A program made the translations under genes and the position numbers. A DNA stretch of 38,114 bases. Source: Candidatus Caenarcanum bioreactoricola (GTDB lineage Bacteria > Cyanobacteriota > Vampirovibrionia > Caenarcaniphilales > Caenarcanaceae). A model generated the notes under the pieces. It did not search any database. It was not told the DNA's origin and saw only the letters and a list, made by a program, of their open reading frames with translations. Numbering within the stretch: the stretch's first letter is position 1; each line of letters begins with the position of its first letter. Below, one piece after another: positions 1 to 8,382 of this stretch. The DNA lies in the NCBI GenBank assembly GCA_001899385.1, contig MOYB01000002.1, positions 79,043-117,156 of the forward strand, read 5' to 3'.

Positions 1-53
1 CCAAAAACAGCATTTTCTTTATTTCTGTTTATTCTTCCCTTTTCAATCAACAT
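1..53 (-). CDS. possible 5' end of an unidentified gene running off the left edge
   Basis: An ATG at 53-51 on the minus strand opens at least 17 codons (MLIEKGRINRNKENAVF) without a stop before the window ends. An in-frame TAA lies five codons upstream, so this ATG would be the start if the gene is real. No clear Shine-Dalgarno sequence precedes it. The fragment is too short to assign to a family and could be chance. The stretch from 54 to 154 holds no gene, only the G-rich repeat remnant. Confidence 0.2.
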   Translation of the reverse strand, partial: MLIEKGRINRNKENAVF

Positions 54-85
54 TTTAAATTCTACTTAAAACCTACGGGAGTAAG

Positions 86-105
86 CTTTAGGGGGTTAGG
101 GGACT
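86..105. repeat. truncated copy of the GC-rich palindromic module, inside a G-rich tract
   Basis: The reverse complement of this stretch matches the left 20 nt of the module found in ispA (33924-33943) at 18 of 20 positions. The right arm of the hairpin is not kept. The surrounding tract (91-118) has G-runs of 5, 4, 3 and 5 separated by 3, 7 and 1 nt. It lies just downstream of the pckG stop, the same 3'-flanking placement as other copies in the window. Confidence 0.55.
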
Positions 106-154
106 CAAAGGGTGGGGGCGGATTATAAGGGGGAATCTAAAGAATAAAATTAAA

Positions 155-1954
155 TTATCCTAAACGATTTCTTAATTCTTTTAATTGAGCTTTCATTCTT
201 GCAGGAAGCTTATCTCCGAATTTTGCAAAATATTCTTCTATATCAGGCAATTCATTCTTCCAAGCTTCTTTATCTACTTTTAAAAGTTCATTTATAGTTG
301 ATTCTGAAATATCTAAATTTGAAAGATCTAAATCTTTTACTAAAGGCATATATCCAAGAGGTGTTTCATTTGAAGATGCTTTATTTTCAATTCTTTCACA
401 CATCCATTTCAATACACGACTATTATCTCCAAATCCAGGCCACATAAATTTACCTTCACTAGATTTTCTAAACCAGTTTACGTAAAATACTTTAGGTGCC
501 TTATCTCCTAATTTATCTCCCATTTCAAACCAATGTTGCCAATAATCTGCCATATTATAACCACAGAAAGGTAGCATTGCAAAAGGATCACGTCTAAGTT
601 TGGATTTTACATCAAGTGCTGCCGCAGTTGCTTCAGAGGCAGAAGTTGCCCCAAGAAATACCCCATGATCCCAACTGTATGCTTGAGAAACTAAAGGTAC
701 TACTGAAGAACGACGTCCTCCAAAAATAAATATATCAATAGGAACTCCATTAGGATTTTCCCAATCAGAACAGATTGTAGGGCATTGTTTTGCTGGAGTA
801 GTAAATCTTGCATTTGCATGAGCACCATCTGTTCCACTTTCAGGAGTCCAAGGATTTCCTTTCCAGTCGATACCACCTTCGCAAGGATTATCCATACCTT
901 CCCACCAAATATCATTATCTTTAGTTAAAACACAATTTGTAAAAATAGTATTTTCTCTAATGGTATCCATTGCCATTGGATTTGATTTATAGCTTGTTCC
1001 AGGCGCAACACCAAAGAAACCAGCTTCAGGGTTGATTGCATAAAGCCTGCCATCTTGTCCTATTTTCATCCAAGAAATATCATCACCAATACATTCACAT
1101 TTCCAACCTTCTATTGTTGGCTGAAGCATTGCTAAATTTGTTTTACCACAAGCAGAAGGGAAAGCAGCTGCTATATGATATTTTTTACCTTGCGGATTAG
1201 TTAAACGTAAAATAAGCATATGTTCTGCCATCCAGCCTTCTTCTTTTGCTATAGATGATGCTATACGGAGGGCAAGACATTTTTTACCAAGGAGAGCATT
1301 TCCGCCATAGCCAGAACCATAACTCCAGATAGTTTTTTCTTCTGGGAAATGAGAAATATATTTTTGTTCAATAGGAGCACAAGGCCAATTAGAATCTTGT
1401 TGCCCTTCTTTCAAAGGAGCACCTACAGAATGTAAACAAGGGATAAAATCACCATCTTTACCAAGTACATTAAGAACTTTTTGTCCAACACGAGCCATTA
1501 TATGCATATTAACGACCACATAAGGACTATCTGTAATTTCAACTCCAATTTTTGCAATAGGAGAGCCGATAGGTCCCATAGAAAAAGGAATTATATACAT
1601 AGTACGACCTTTCATACAACCATTATAAAGACCCTTCATTGTTTCTTTAAGTTCTTGGGGATCTTTCCAATTATTGGTAGGACCAGCATCTTCTTTATTT
1701 TTAGTAGAAATATAAGTTCTATCTTCAACTCTTGCTACATCACTTGGATGACTACGGAAAAGATAACTATTTGGTCTTTTTTGAGAATCAAGTTTAGTTG
1801 CCATCCCAGAATCAAGCATTTGTTTCATGAGGCGGTCATATTCTTCTTTTGACCCATCGCACCAATAAACTGCATTAGGCTTACACATAGTTTCTATTTC
1901 AGAAACCCATGCAAGAAGCTTTTTATTTTCGGTTTTTTCAAGTGTATTTTGCAT
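155..1954 (-). CDS. pckG: phosphoenolpyruvate carboxykinase (GTP-type)
   Basis: This cytosolic enzyme interconverts oxaloacetate and PEP with GTP, the entry step of gluconeogenesis or, in fermenters, CO2 fixation onto PEP. The 599-residue length is normal for the GTP-dependent family and differs from the ~530-residue ATP family. The P-loop PSACGKTN lies at about residues 266-273 and contains the reactive cysteine typical of GTP enzymes. GDDISW follows as kinase-2, and FGGRR lies further on in the nucleotide site. The ATG has a good AGAGG ribosome-binding site 8 nt upstream. It is monocistronic here, with a divergent signal peptidase upstream and a G-rich repeat remnant downstream. The family assignment is firm; the direction of flux is not visible. 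Confidence 0.97.
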   Translation of the reverse strand: MQNTLEKTENKKLLAWVSEIETMCKPNAVYWCDGSKEEYDRLMKQMLDSGMATKLDSQKRPNSYLFRSHPSDVARVEDRTYISTKNKEDAGPTNNWKDPQELKETMKGLYNGCMKGRTMYIIPFSMGPIGSPIAKIGVEITDSPYVVVNMHIMARVGQKVLNVLGKDGDFIPCLHSVGAPLKEGQQDSNWPCAPIEQKYISHFPEEKTIWSYGSGYGGNALLGKKCLALRIASSIAKEEGWMAEHMLILRLTNPQGKKYHIAAAFPSACGKTNLAMLQPTIEGWKCECIGDDISWMKIGQDGRLYAINPEAGFFGVAPGTSYKSNPMAMDTIRENTIFTNCVLTKDNDIWWEGMDNPCEGGIDWKGNPWTPESGTDGAHANARFTTPAKQCPTICSDWENPNGVPIDIFIFGGRRSSVVPLVSQAYSWDHGVFLGATSASEATAAALDVKSKLRRDPFAMLPFCGYNMADYWQHWFEMGDKLGDKAPKVFYVNWFRKSSEGKFMWPGFGDNSRVLKWMCERIENKASSNETPLGYMPLVKDLDLSNLDISESTINELLKVDKEAWKNELPDIEEYFAKFGDKLPARMKAQLKELRNRLG

Positions 1955-2055
1955 TTAATTAACCTCTTTTACAGTTGTTATATACTTAAGCATAATAGGA
2001 AAATTATAGCTAGAAAAAGTTTTTATAGTTAGTTTTATGATAAATTTTTGGATAT

Positions 2056-2061
2056 TATAAT
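2056..2061 (+). promoter_or_regulatory. candidate -10 box of the signal peptidase gene
   Basis: A perfect TATAAT lies only 9 nt before the ATG at 2071. I see no good -35 hexamer 16-18 nt upstream. A start site 6-8 nt after the box would fall at about 2068, which would leave almost no leader. The AAGGA at 2066-2070 touches the ATG and is too close to act as a normal Shine-Dalgarno sequence. Confidence 0.35.
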
Positions 2062-2070
2062 TAAAAAGGA

Positions 2071-2664
2071 ATGAAAATTAGTTTTAAGAGATTTTTATTT
2101 GAAATTATTATTCCTATAATAGGTATAATCACTTTATATTTATTAATACAGACTATTTCAGCTTGTTTTATTGGTTCTTATTATATGGTTGGTTCTTCTA
2201 TGATACCTTCCTTAAAACCAAATGATAAAGTTTTAGTAAATAAATACAAATTTAAGTTTAATTATTTATATAAAAAAGAAGAAATATTAAAAAGAGGAGA
2301 TCTTATAATTTTTTATCCTCCTTTTCTAGATCCTAAAAATGACTTTAATTATTATGGAATTGAACAGATATTACAGATTCTTAAAATACCAATAACAAAT
2401 AAAAATTCTCTTTTTCTTCAAAGAGTTATAGGCTTACCTGGAGAAAGAATTAAAATATTAAAAGGAAAAGGTGTTTTTATAAATGGACAATATATTGAAG
2501 AAAACTATATTTTAGAAAAAGCAAATTACTCAACAGAAGAAATTACTATTCCAGAAGAGAATTATTTTATTTTAGGTGATAATAGAAATAACAGCTTTGA
2601 TAGCCATAGATGGGGATTTCTACCCAAGAAAAGAATAATTGGGAAAGTTATTTTAACTTATTAA
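2071..2664 (+). CDS. lepB: signal peptidase I family protein with the catalytic lysine replaced by glutamine
   Basis: Type I signal peptidases cleave signal peptides from exported proteins with a Ser/Lys dyad at the outer face of the inner membrane. This 197-residue protein has one N-terminal membrane segment (about residues 9-33) and the serine box GSSMIP with Ser43. It also has the GDNRNNS-DSH-WG box at about 169-182; the DSH form is, from memory, typical of cyanobacterial and plastid enzymes. The lysine box normally reads KRVIGLPG but here reads QRVIGLPG, codon CAA at 2419-2421. In E. coli LepB this lysine is the essential general base. The protein may therefore be inactive, use another base, or be a second paralogue. 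Its 3' end overlaps the convergent gene at 2661 by 4 nt. Confidence 0.88.
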   Translation: MKISFKRFLFEIIIPIIGIITLYLLIQTISACFIGSYYMVGSSMIPSLKPNDKVLVNKYKFKFNYLYKKEEILKRGDLIIFYPPFLDPKNDFNYYGIEQILQILKIPITNKNSLFLQRVIGLPGERIKILKGKGVFINGQYIEENYILEKANYSTEEITIPEENYFILGDNRNNSFDSHRWGFLPKKRIIGKVILTY

Positions 2665-2945
2665 ATAACACCATATTCTTTCAATCGAGCTTTTATTTGA
2701 ACATCAGAAAAGACCTGTCCATTAATAAGATCAACTGCACGATCTTCAATTAATTCTTTAAGCTCAATAGAAGCTATATTTAATTTTTTTGAAGCAGCTT
2801 CTATTGATTTATCATATTGTTCAAATAATAGATCTTTTGTTTTTGGATCTGGTAATTTTTCAAAAACTCCACTTATTTCATCCCATAAAAGATCTGCTTT
2901 GAATTTTGCAATTATTTCTATTATTTTTTCTTTTTCGCTATTCAT
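2661..2945 (-). CDS. hypothetical 94-residue helical protein
   Basis: I do not recognise this protein. It is soluble, charged and predicted mostly helical, with no signal peptide, membrane segment or cysteine motif. It contains KLNIASIELKELIEDRAVDL in its second half. Codon use and AT content match neighbouring genes, and the stop is shared in antisense with the signal peptidase stop (TTAA at 2661-2664), so it looks real. It is preceded by a small palindrome at 2969-2981 and the repeat remnant at 3000-3122, so it is probably transcribed on its own. Confidence 0.65.
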   Translation of the reverse strand: MNSEKEKIIEIIAKFKADLLWDEISGVFEKLPDPKTKDLLFEQYDKSIEAASKKLNIASIELKELIEDRAVDLINGQVFSDVQIKARLKEYGVI

Positions 2946-2968
2946 TTTTTAATTTCCTTATTTTGGGG

Positions 2969-2981
2969 TCACAATTTGTGA
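2969..2981. promoter_or_regulatory. 13-bp palindrome, candidate operator
   Basis: TCACAATTTGTGA has perfect 6-bp arms around one central base. It lies 24 to 36 nt upstream of the ATG of the 94-residue gene, where a repressor or activator site could sit. The half-sites are in the opposite order to a CRP site. No second copy was noticed elsewhere. Confidence 0.25.
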
Positions 2982-2999
2982 TTTCAAGTTATTAAATTC

Positions 3000-3122
3000 A
3001 TTTTACCCCCTAGCCCGTATGAAAGGGGGAATTTAAAGATTTGTTATTTTCTTTAAAATTAATAATTTTTATATTTTTCAAATAATTCTGAATTCAAAAC
3101 TCCCGCTTCCAAGGGGTAAAAT
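3000..3122. repeat. degenerate GC-rich repeat with 10-bp terminal inverted repeats
   Basis: ATTTTACCCC at 3000-3009 is matched by GGGGTAAAAT at 3113-3122. Just inside the left end is a C5...G5 hairpin (3006-3010 with 3025-3029) resembling the other GC-rich modules, and the right end carries CTCCCGCTTCC. The middle is AT-rich. The element fills the space between the formyltransferase stop (3128) and the 94-residue gene. It is probably a decayed member of the same intergenic repeat class. Confidence 0.5.
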
Positions 3123-3127
3123 AAATC

Positions 3128-4084
3128 TTACACTGCAACTTCTTCTGGATTAGGTGGAAGTGGTGGTAAAGTAAAAAGTTCTTTTTCTTTAATATCAAAA
3201 GTTACTGCTAATTTACCGCCTGTAAAGAAGCCATCTTCTGTATAAACTATATCAAGCCTCATAAGCTTATTATCAGAAGTTGCAACTATTATTCCATCTT
3301 TGCCTGAAGAAATTATTGTACCTGCCTTTACATTCATAGGATCTTTCGCGGATCCGATAGATACTTGTAATATGTGAACAGGCACCCCTCTAAAGAATGT
3401 AATCGCTCCTCCATATGTTGGGTTTGAAGCTCTAATAAGTGCTTTAATTTGGCTAGCAGAAAATCTTTCCCAATCAATAATTAGATCATAAAAATTTGGT
3501 CTATTTTGATAATTAGCCAAGGATTCATCTTGATCTACAAATTTAAGATTTGGGAAATTTTCTACTATATAAGTACAAGCTTTTTTTGTTGCAATTGCAA
3601 TTTTTTGTATATGTTGTCCATAAGTGTCTTCTCCTAAAATTTCAACAGCTTCTATATATGCAAGAGGACCTTTGTCTAAATCTTCTGTTGTTTTATGAAC
3701 ACTAACTCCACCTTTTTTCTCTTGTGCAAAGATTTGCCAAAAAATAGGATCGCCCCCTCTATAGGAAGGTAAAAGTCCTGTGTGAAAATTCAAAAATCCT
3801 AAACGAGGTATTTTTAAACAATCTTTAGGGATTTTATAAGGAAAAGTAAAAATAAAAACAATATCTGCTTTTGTTTTCTTTATCCATTCAGAAAGACTTT
3901 TTTGTAGATTTGCCTCATCTATCATACCAAAAGGAATATTTTTATCTTGAGCCATAAACTGAAGTCTAAAAAAATTGTCATTAGGTATTTGAGGACAAGC
4001 AATACCAGCTAATAAATTATTTGCTAATAAATAATCTATAGCAGGTAATCCTAAAGGATGATTACAAAGAACAGCTATTTTCAT
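3128..4084 (-). CDS. formyltransferase family protein (methionyl-tRNA formyltransferase-like)
   Basis: The protein has the N-terminal 10-formyl-tetrahydrofolate transferase fold and an Fmt-like C-terminal domain. The catalytic triad is visible as Asn99, His101 (NFHTGLLPSYRG) and Asp137 (EDLDKGP). IDWERFSASQIKALIRASNP at about 208-227 matches the start of the Fmt C-terminal domain. At 318 residues the length fits Fmt. The canonical SLLP is GLLP here, and the region after RG reads GDPIFWQ, not the GAAPI usual in tRNA enzymes. It may therefore be a divergent Fmt or a formyltransferase acting on another substrate such as an amino sugar. It stands alone, divergent from grpE. Confidence 0.75.
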   Translation of the reverse strand: MKIAVLCNHPLGLPAIDYLLANNLLAGIACPQIPNDNFFRLQFMAQDKNIPFGMIDEANLQKSLSEWIKKTKADIVFIFTFPYKIPKDCLKIPRLGFLNFHTGLLPSYRGGDPIFWQIFAQEKKGGVSVHKTTEDLDKGPLAYIEAVEILGEDTYGQHIQKIAIATKKACTYIVENFPNLKFVDQDESLANYQNRPNFYDLIIDWERFSASQIKALIRASNPTYGGAITFFRGVPVHILQVSIGSAKDPMNVKAGTIISSGKDGIIVATSDNKLMRLDIVYTEDGFFTGGKLAVTFDIKEKELFTLPPLPPNPEEVAV

Positions 4085-4098
4085 TAATTTTTTAATTA

Positions 4099-4126
4099 TT
4101 AAGACAAAAATATTATATAATATAAT
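4099..4126 (+). promoter_or_regulatory. candidate promoter of grpE-dnaJ-queE
   Basis: TTAAGA (4099-4104) and a perfect TATAAT (4121-4126) are separated by 16 nt, giving an expected start near 4133 and a leader of about 24 nt before the ATG at 4157. The -35 matches the consensus at only 4 of 6 positions. No CIRCE-type heat-shock inverted repeat is visible. Confidence 0.4.
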
Positions 4127-4156
4127 TTCTTTAAATTTCAGAATTTAGATAAATAT

Positions 4157-4699
4157 ATGAATATAGATATTCACGCAGATGAAACAAATAAAGAGGAACC
4201 GCCAACAGAAACTGCGGAATTAACCGAACTAGACGAATTAAAGAAAAAATATAATGAAATCGAAGATCAATTTAAAAGATGTCTTGCTGATTATCAAAAT
4301 CTTCAAAAACGAATTCAACAAGAAAGACAAAATATGAGTCTTTATGGATCTGAAAATGTCTTACGTCTTTTAATTCCTTGTTTTGATAATTTTAATTATG
4401 CATGGAAATCTTTTTCAAATATAAATAAAGATAACGCTCAAGAACTCAATAATTTTATTGATTCTATAAAAAATATTTCTGATAGTATTTTATCTACACT
4501 TCAAACTACCGGCTTTAAAACAATAGAAATTAAAAAAGCTGATGATTTCAATGCAAATTTCCATGAAGCTGTAATTCAAATGCAATGTGAAGATATTCCT
4601 GAAAATAAAATTGCTGAAGTACTCTCTCCGGGCTACATGCTACATGATAAGCTTTTAAAACCTTGCCAAGTTGCTGTTTCTGTAAAAAAAGATTTTTAA
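4157..4699 (+). CDS. grpE: nucleotide exchange factor GrpE
   Basis: GrpE releases ADP from DnaK and resets the Hsp70 cycle. The protein is 180 residues, usual for the family. It has an acidic disordered N-terminus, then a long coiled coil (about residues 25-60, with FKRCLADYQNLQKRIQQERQ), and the C-terminal beta domain with FNANFHEAVIQMQ and SPGYMLHDKLLKPCQVAV. It is first in an operon with dnaJ, whose ATG follows 3 nt after the stop. dnaK itself is not in this window. Confidence 0.95.
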   Translation: MNIDIHADETNKEEPPTETAELTELDELKKKYNEIEDQFKRCLADYQNLQKRIQQERQNMSLYGSENVLRLLIPCFDNFNYAWKSFSNINKDNAQELNNFIDSIKNISDSILSTLQTTGFKTIEIKKADDFNANFHEAVIQMQCEDIPENKIAEVLSPGYMLHDKLLKPCQVAVSVKKDF

Positions 4700-4702
4700 A
4701 TT

Positions 4703-5767
4703 ATGAAAGATTATTATCAAATATTAGAAGTTAGTAGAAATGCTAGCAGTGCTGAAATAAAAAGTAATTATAAAAAACTTGCAAGAAAATATCATCCAGA
4801 TAACAGAGAAACTGGAAATGAAGAACTTTTTAAAGAATTAAGTACTGCCTATGAAGTACTTTCTAATCCAGAAAAAAAATCTCTTTATGATCAAATGGGG
4901 CATGAAGCTTTTCAAAAAGGAGGAAGAGGAGGTTCTTATTCACATAGTGGAGATCTTGATTTTGAAGATCTCTTTGAAAGTTTTTTTGAGGGAGCTGGAT
5001 TTTCTTCGTCTTCTCGCAGAGGTAATCGTGGGAATAGACCAAGACAAGGAGATAGTATTCAATTTGTAAAAGAAATAGAGTTCCTTGATGCTTGCTTTGG
5101 AAAAACTGAAAAAATTAAAATTAAGAAACATATTAGTTGTAATATATGTAATGGTACAGGTGCAGATCCTGAACATAAACCTAGTACATGTTCTACTTGT
5201 AATGGACGAGGTGAAATTAAAAGAACTACAAAGACTTTTATTGGTATGATAACACAAGTAAACACCTGCCCAACTTGTCATGGACAAGGAACAGTAATTA
5301 CACACAAATGCAAGAATTGTTCAGGTAAAGGATTTGTAGAAAAGGAAGAAGAAATTGAAATAAAAATTCCTGCAGGTATAGAAGATGGAATGCAAATTTT
5401 ATATAAAGGCAGAGGAAATGAAGGTTTAAATCATGGACCAGCAGGAGATTTGTATATATTAATTCGTGTAAAAAATCATGCCAAATTTAAAAGAAAAGGT
5501 TTAGATATATACGAAGATATTAATTTGAATTTATGGCAAGCTATAACAGGAGATGAAATTGAAATAGAAACTATTCATGGAAAGAAAAAAGTAAAAATAG
5601 AAACAGGTACACAATCTTCTTCAGTTTTAACTTTAAAAGGACAAGGTATAAAAATAGATACTTTTAGAGGAGGTAATCATTATTTGAATATAAAAGTTAT
5701 AATTCCAAAGAAAAATCAATTATCAAAAGAGCTTTTAGAACAAATAGAAAAAGAATCTAAAAAATGA
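4703..5767 (+). CDS. dnaJ: chaperone protein DnaJ
   Basis: This is the Hsp40 co-chaperone of DnaK. The J domain is at residues 1-70 with HPD at 31-33, followed by a Gly/Phe-rich linker. The zinc domain has four CxxCxGxG repeats (CNICNGTG, CSTCNGRG, CPTCHGQG, CKNCSGKG), followed by the C-terminal substrate domains. At 354 residues it is a complete class A DnaJ. Its start follows grpE through the junction TAAATTATG with no Shine-Dalgarno sequence, implying coupled translation. Its TGA stop overlaps the queE ATG (ATGA). Confidence 0.97.
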   Translation: MKDYYQILEVSRNASSAEIKSNYKKLARKYHPDNRETGNEELFKELSTAYEVLSNPEKKSLYDQMGHEAFQKGGRGGSYSHSGDLDFEDLFESFFEGAGFSSSSRRGNRGNRPRQGDSIQFVKEIEFLDACFGKTEKIKIKKHISCNICNGTGADPEHKPSTCSTCNGRGEIKRTTKTFIGMITQVNTCPTCHGQGTVITHKCKNCSGKGFVEKEEEIEIKIPAGIEDGMQILYKGRGNEGLNHGPAGDLYILIRVKNHAKFKRKGLDIYEDINLNLWQAITGDEIEIETIHGKKKVKIETGTQSSSVLTLKGQGIKIDTFRGGNHYLNIKVIIPKKNQLSKELLEQIEKESKK

Positions 5768-6450
5768 AAGCACCAATTAATGAAATCTTTTCAAGCATAC
5801 AAGGAGAAGGAATTCTAATTGGGCACAGACAAATTTTTTTAAGATTTTCTGGTTGTGATTTGAACTGTGAATATTGTGATACTCCACACAATAATTATAC
5901 TGAAATATCTTTAGAAGAGATTGTTAGATTAATACTAAATCTTGAAACAGAAATAAAACATCAGGCAATTAGTTTTACCGGTGGAGAACCTCTTTTATAT
6001 AATGATTTCATTAAAGAATTAATTTTAATTTTAAAACAAAAAACAGAATTAAAATTTTACTTAGAAACTGGAGGGCATAGACCAGATAAACTTATAGATA
6101 TTATAAATTATATAGATTATGTTTCTTTTGATTTAAAATTACCTTCCATACTAAAATCAAAAGACCTTTGGGAAGAACATAAAGAATTTATTAAGATAAT
6201 AAATAATGCAAATAAAGCATCTTATGCAAAAATAGTCATAGAAGAGAAATCAACTTATGAAGAAATAATTAAGGCTTGCAAACTTTTAGAAAATTATAAT
6301 AATATTGAATTGGTTTTACAGCCAGTATATAGCAACTATCCATGCCCTCTTTCGCATATATTAAAAATAGAAAAACTTTGCTCTGAAATTTTAGGTAGAG
6401 CAAGAATTAGAGTTATTCCGCAAATACATAGAATATTAGGAATTCGCTAA
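5764..6450 (+). CDS. queE: 7-carboxy-7-deazaguanine synthase (radical SAM)
   Basis: QueE converts 6-carboxytetrahydropterin to 7-carboxy-7-deazaguanine in queuosine biosynthesis. The N-terminus reads NEIFSSIQGEG as in the family. The radical SAM cluster motif is CDLNCEYCDT (C-x3-C-x2-C), and FTGGEPLLY matches the SAM-binding GGE region. At 228 residues it is of normal length. It overlaps dnaJ by 4 nt and converges on lpxC with a 15-nt tail overlap. No other queuosine gene lies in the window. Confidence 0.93.
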   Translation: MKAPINEIFSSIQGEGILIGHRQIFLRFSGCDLNCEYCDTPHNNYTEISLEEIVRLILNLETEIKHQAISFTGGEPLLYNDFIKELILILKQKTELKFYLETGGHRPDKLIDIINYIDYVSFDLKLPSILKSKDLWEEHKEFIKIINNANKASYAKIVIEEKSTYEEIIKACKLLENYNNIELVLQPVYSNYPCPLSHILKIEKLCSEILGRARIRVIPQIHRILGIR

Positions 6451-7206
6451 TAAATTTTCTGCTAGAATCTTAGCCATTTTAACATTTAAAGAATGTGAAC
6501 CTCCAATACTTACAAAATGTGCTTTAATATCTAAAGGATTAACTCCAGATAAACTTAGATCCCCAAATAAATCAAGTAATTTATGATAAGCAGGCTCATT
6601 TTCAAATCTAAAAGGTAAATCAAAGCCATTTTCATCATAACTTAAAACTTTAGATTCAAGTCCAGTAATACGATTCTCTGATATATGAGCAAAAGTCCTT
6701 GCAAATAATAATTTTTTTAAATCATCTTTTTCTTGCCAATTAACCCAGATCTTTGATTGATCTACTGGATTTGTAAATAAATAAGTTATTTTAAATTCGT
6801 TATTTGGATAAGCAAAGATAACATGTTCTTTTTCATCTTTAACAAAAATACTTTCTTTTAAATCAAATTTAAGTAAACTTTCTAAAGAATTAGGGGATAA
6901 AATTTCATAAAATGTTTTTGCACTGCCATCTTCTAAAGGAATTTCTTCTCCAAATACCTCTATTTCTAAATTAGTTAATCTTAAAAGATTTAAACAAGCT
7001 AAAAGATGTTCTACAAAACATAAACTATTTTTTTCATTTCCAATTACTACATTTCTATTTGAAAATAATACATTTTTTGCCAAAGCGGGAACGATACTAT
7101 TATCCGGAAATTTAAAAGTTATATTATTTTGTATTTTCTCATTAAAATTTAATTGAATTTCTTTTTTACTAAGGCTTCCCAAAGATTTATAAGAAAAACT
7201 TTTCAT
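6436..7206 (-). CDS. lpxC: UDP-3-O-acyl-N-acetylglucosamine deacetylase (divergent LpxC)
   Basis: LpxC catalyses the committed zinc-dependent deacetylation in lipid A synthesis in the cytoplasm. Metal ligands are visible: Glu66-His67 in VEHLLA, His208 and Asp212 in HKLLDLFGDL, and His238 in GGSHSLN. EIPLEDGSA (88-96) matches the usual EIPILDGSA. At 256 residues it is shorter than the usual ~300, and the N-terminal GxGLHSG segment is absent, replaced by YKSLGSLSKKE. The catalytic core looks intact. It is divergent from prfA and convergent with queE. lpxI and an MsbA-like exporter elsewhere in the window support a lipid A pathway. Confidence 0.9.
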   Translation of the reverse strand: MKSFSYKSLGSLSKKEIQLNFNEKIQNNITFKFPDNSIVPALAKNVLFSNRNVVIGNEKNSLCFVEHLLACLNLLRLTNLEIEVFGEEIPLEDGSAKTFYEILSPNSLESLLKFDLKESIFVKDEKEHVIFAYPNNEFKITYLFTNPVDQSKIWVNWQEKDDLKKLLFARTFAHISENRITGLESKVLSYDENGFDLPFRFENEPAYHKLLDLFGDLSLSGVNPLDIKAHFVSIGGSHSLNVKMAKILAENLLANS

Positions 7207-7285
7207 TTATTTTTTTTTAATGGTTGCATTTAAACTAAGCTTACCCTAAAATTTGACAAAATAGATGTTTTAATTTGAGAAAATA

Positions 7286-8380
7286 ATGGATTCAATACTT
7301 GAAAAAAAATTAGAAGATATTTTGATAACATATGTTGATTTAATCGACAAAATGTCAGATCCTCAAATTCTTAAAGATCATGAACAAATTAAAACAATTT
7401 CTAAAAAGAAAAAAGATTTTGATGAAGTAGTTGAAAAATATAAACTTTATAAAAAATTATTTCAAGAAGTTAAAGATAATCAACAAATTCTTAAAACAGA
7501 AAAAGATCCTGATTTTTTAACTCTTGCACAAGAAGAAATTAGTAATTTACAACAACGCTTAACTAATCTAGAAGAAGAATTACAAATACTTTTATTGCCT
7601 AAAGACCCTAATGATGAAAAGAATGTAATAATTGAAATAAGAGCTGGCACAGGTGGAGATGAAGCTGCTATTTTTGCAGGAGATCTTTTAAAAATGTATC
7701 TTAGATATTCTGATATACAAAATTGGAAAACTAAAATCGTTTCTTCTTCTGAATCAGAAATAGGGGGAGGTTATAAAGAAATTTTCTTAGAGATCTCTGG
7801 TGATAGAGTTTATAGTAAATTAAAATTTGAAGCTGGAGTACATAGAGTTCAGAGAGTTCCTTTGACTGAAGCTTCAGGGCGAGTTCATACTTCTACTGCT
7901 ACAGTTGCTGTTATGCCTGAAATAGACGAAGTTCAATTAAAAATCGATCCTAATGATGTTGAATTAACTACTGCTCGAAGCGGAGGTGCTGGTGGTCAAA
8001 ATGTAAACAAAGTGGAAACCGCGGTACATTTACATCATAAACCTAGTGGAATAAGAATTTTTTGTTCACAAGAAAGATCTCAATATCAAAATAAAGAAAG
8101 AGCTTGGGGAATTTTACGAGCAAAACTTTATGAAGCACAAATACAAGAACAAAGAGAAAAAATTTCTTCAGATAGAGCAAGTCAAGTAGGTACTGGTATG
8201 CGTTCTGAAAAAATTAGAACTTATAATTATAAAGACAATAGAATCTCAGATCATCGTATAGGACAAAATTTCCCATTAGAACAAGCTTTAACTTCTGGGA
8301 ATATAGAAGAAATAATACAAAGTTTAATTGCTTATGAACAAAAACTTAAGCTTGAAGAGCTAGCAAATACTATTATTTAA
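7286..8380 (+). CDS. prfA: peptide chain release factor 1
   Basis: RF1 releases the finished protein at UAA and UAG. The GGQ motif is at 236-238 ([19 protein letters not shown]). The stop-reading tripeptide PxT appears as PLT at 192-194, which separates it from RF2 (SPF). The 364-residue length is normal, with an N-terminal coiled-coil domain. It starts a five-gene run with smpB, ubiD, yggT and an ABC exporter; smpB begins 2 nt after the stop. prmC, which often follows prfA, is absent here. Confidence 0.97.
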   Translation: MDSILEKKLEDILITYVDLIDKMSDPQILKDHEQIKTISKKKKDFDEVVEKYKLYKKLFQEVKDNQQILKTEKDPDFLTLAQEEISNLQQRLTNLEEELQILLLPKDPNDEKNVIIEIRAGTGGDEAAIFAGDLLKMYLRYSDIQNWKTKIVSSSESEIGGGYKEIFLEISGDRVYSKLKFEAGVHRVQRVPLTEASGRVHTSTATVAVMPEIDEVQLKIDPNDVELTTARSGGAGGQNVNKVETAVHLHHKPSGIRIFCSQERSQYQNKERAWGILRAKLYEAQIQEQREKISSDRASQVGTGMRSEKIRTYNYKDNRISDHRIGQNFPLEQALTSGNIEEIIQSLIAYEQKLKLEELANTII

Positions 8381-8382
8381 TT

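Noticed and set aside
1481..1852. 123-codon open frame on the plus strand inside pckG
   Set aside because: It is antisense to a well-conserved enzyme, its product is rich in residues typical of reversed AT-rich coding sequence, and it has no ribosome-binding site.
4940..5305. 121- and 68-codon antisense frames within dnaJ
   Set aside because: Both lie opposite the zinc-finger repeats of dnaJ; their Cys/Thr-rich products are shadows of CxxCxGxG.
7253..7258. Perfect TTGACA upstream of prfA
   Set aside because: No acceptable -10 hexamer lies 16-18 nt downstream on the plus strand, so I do not call a promoter.
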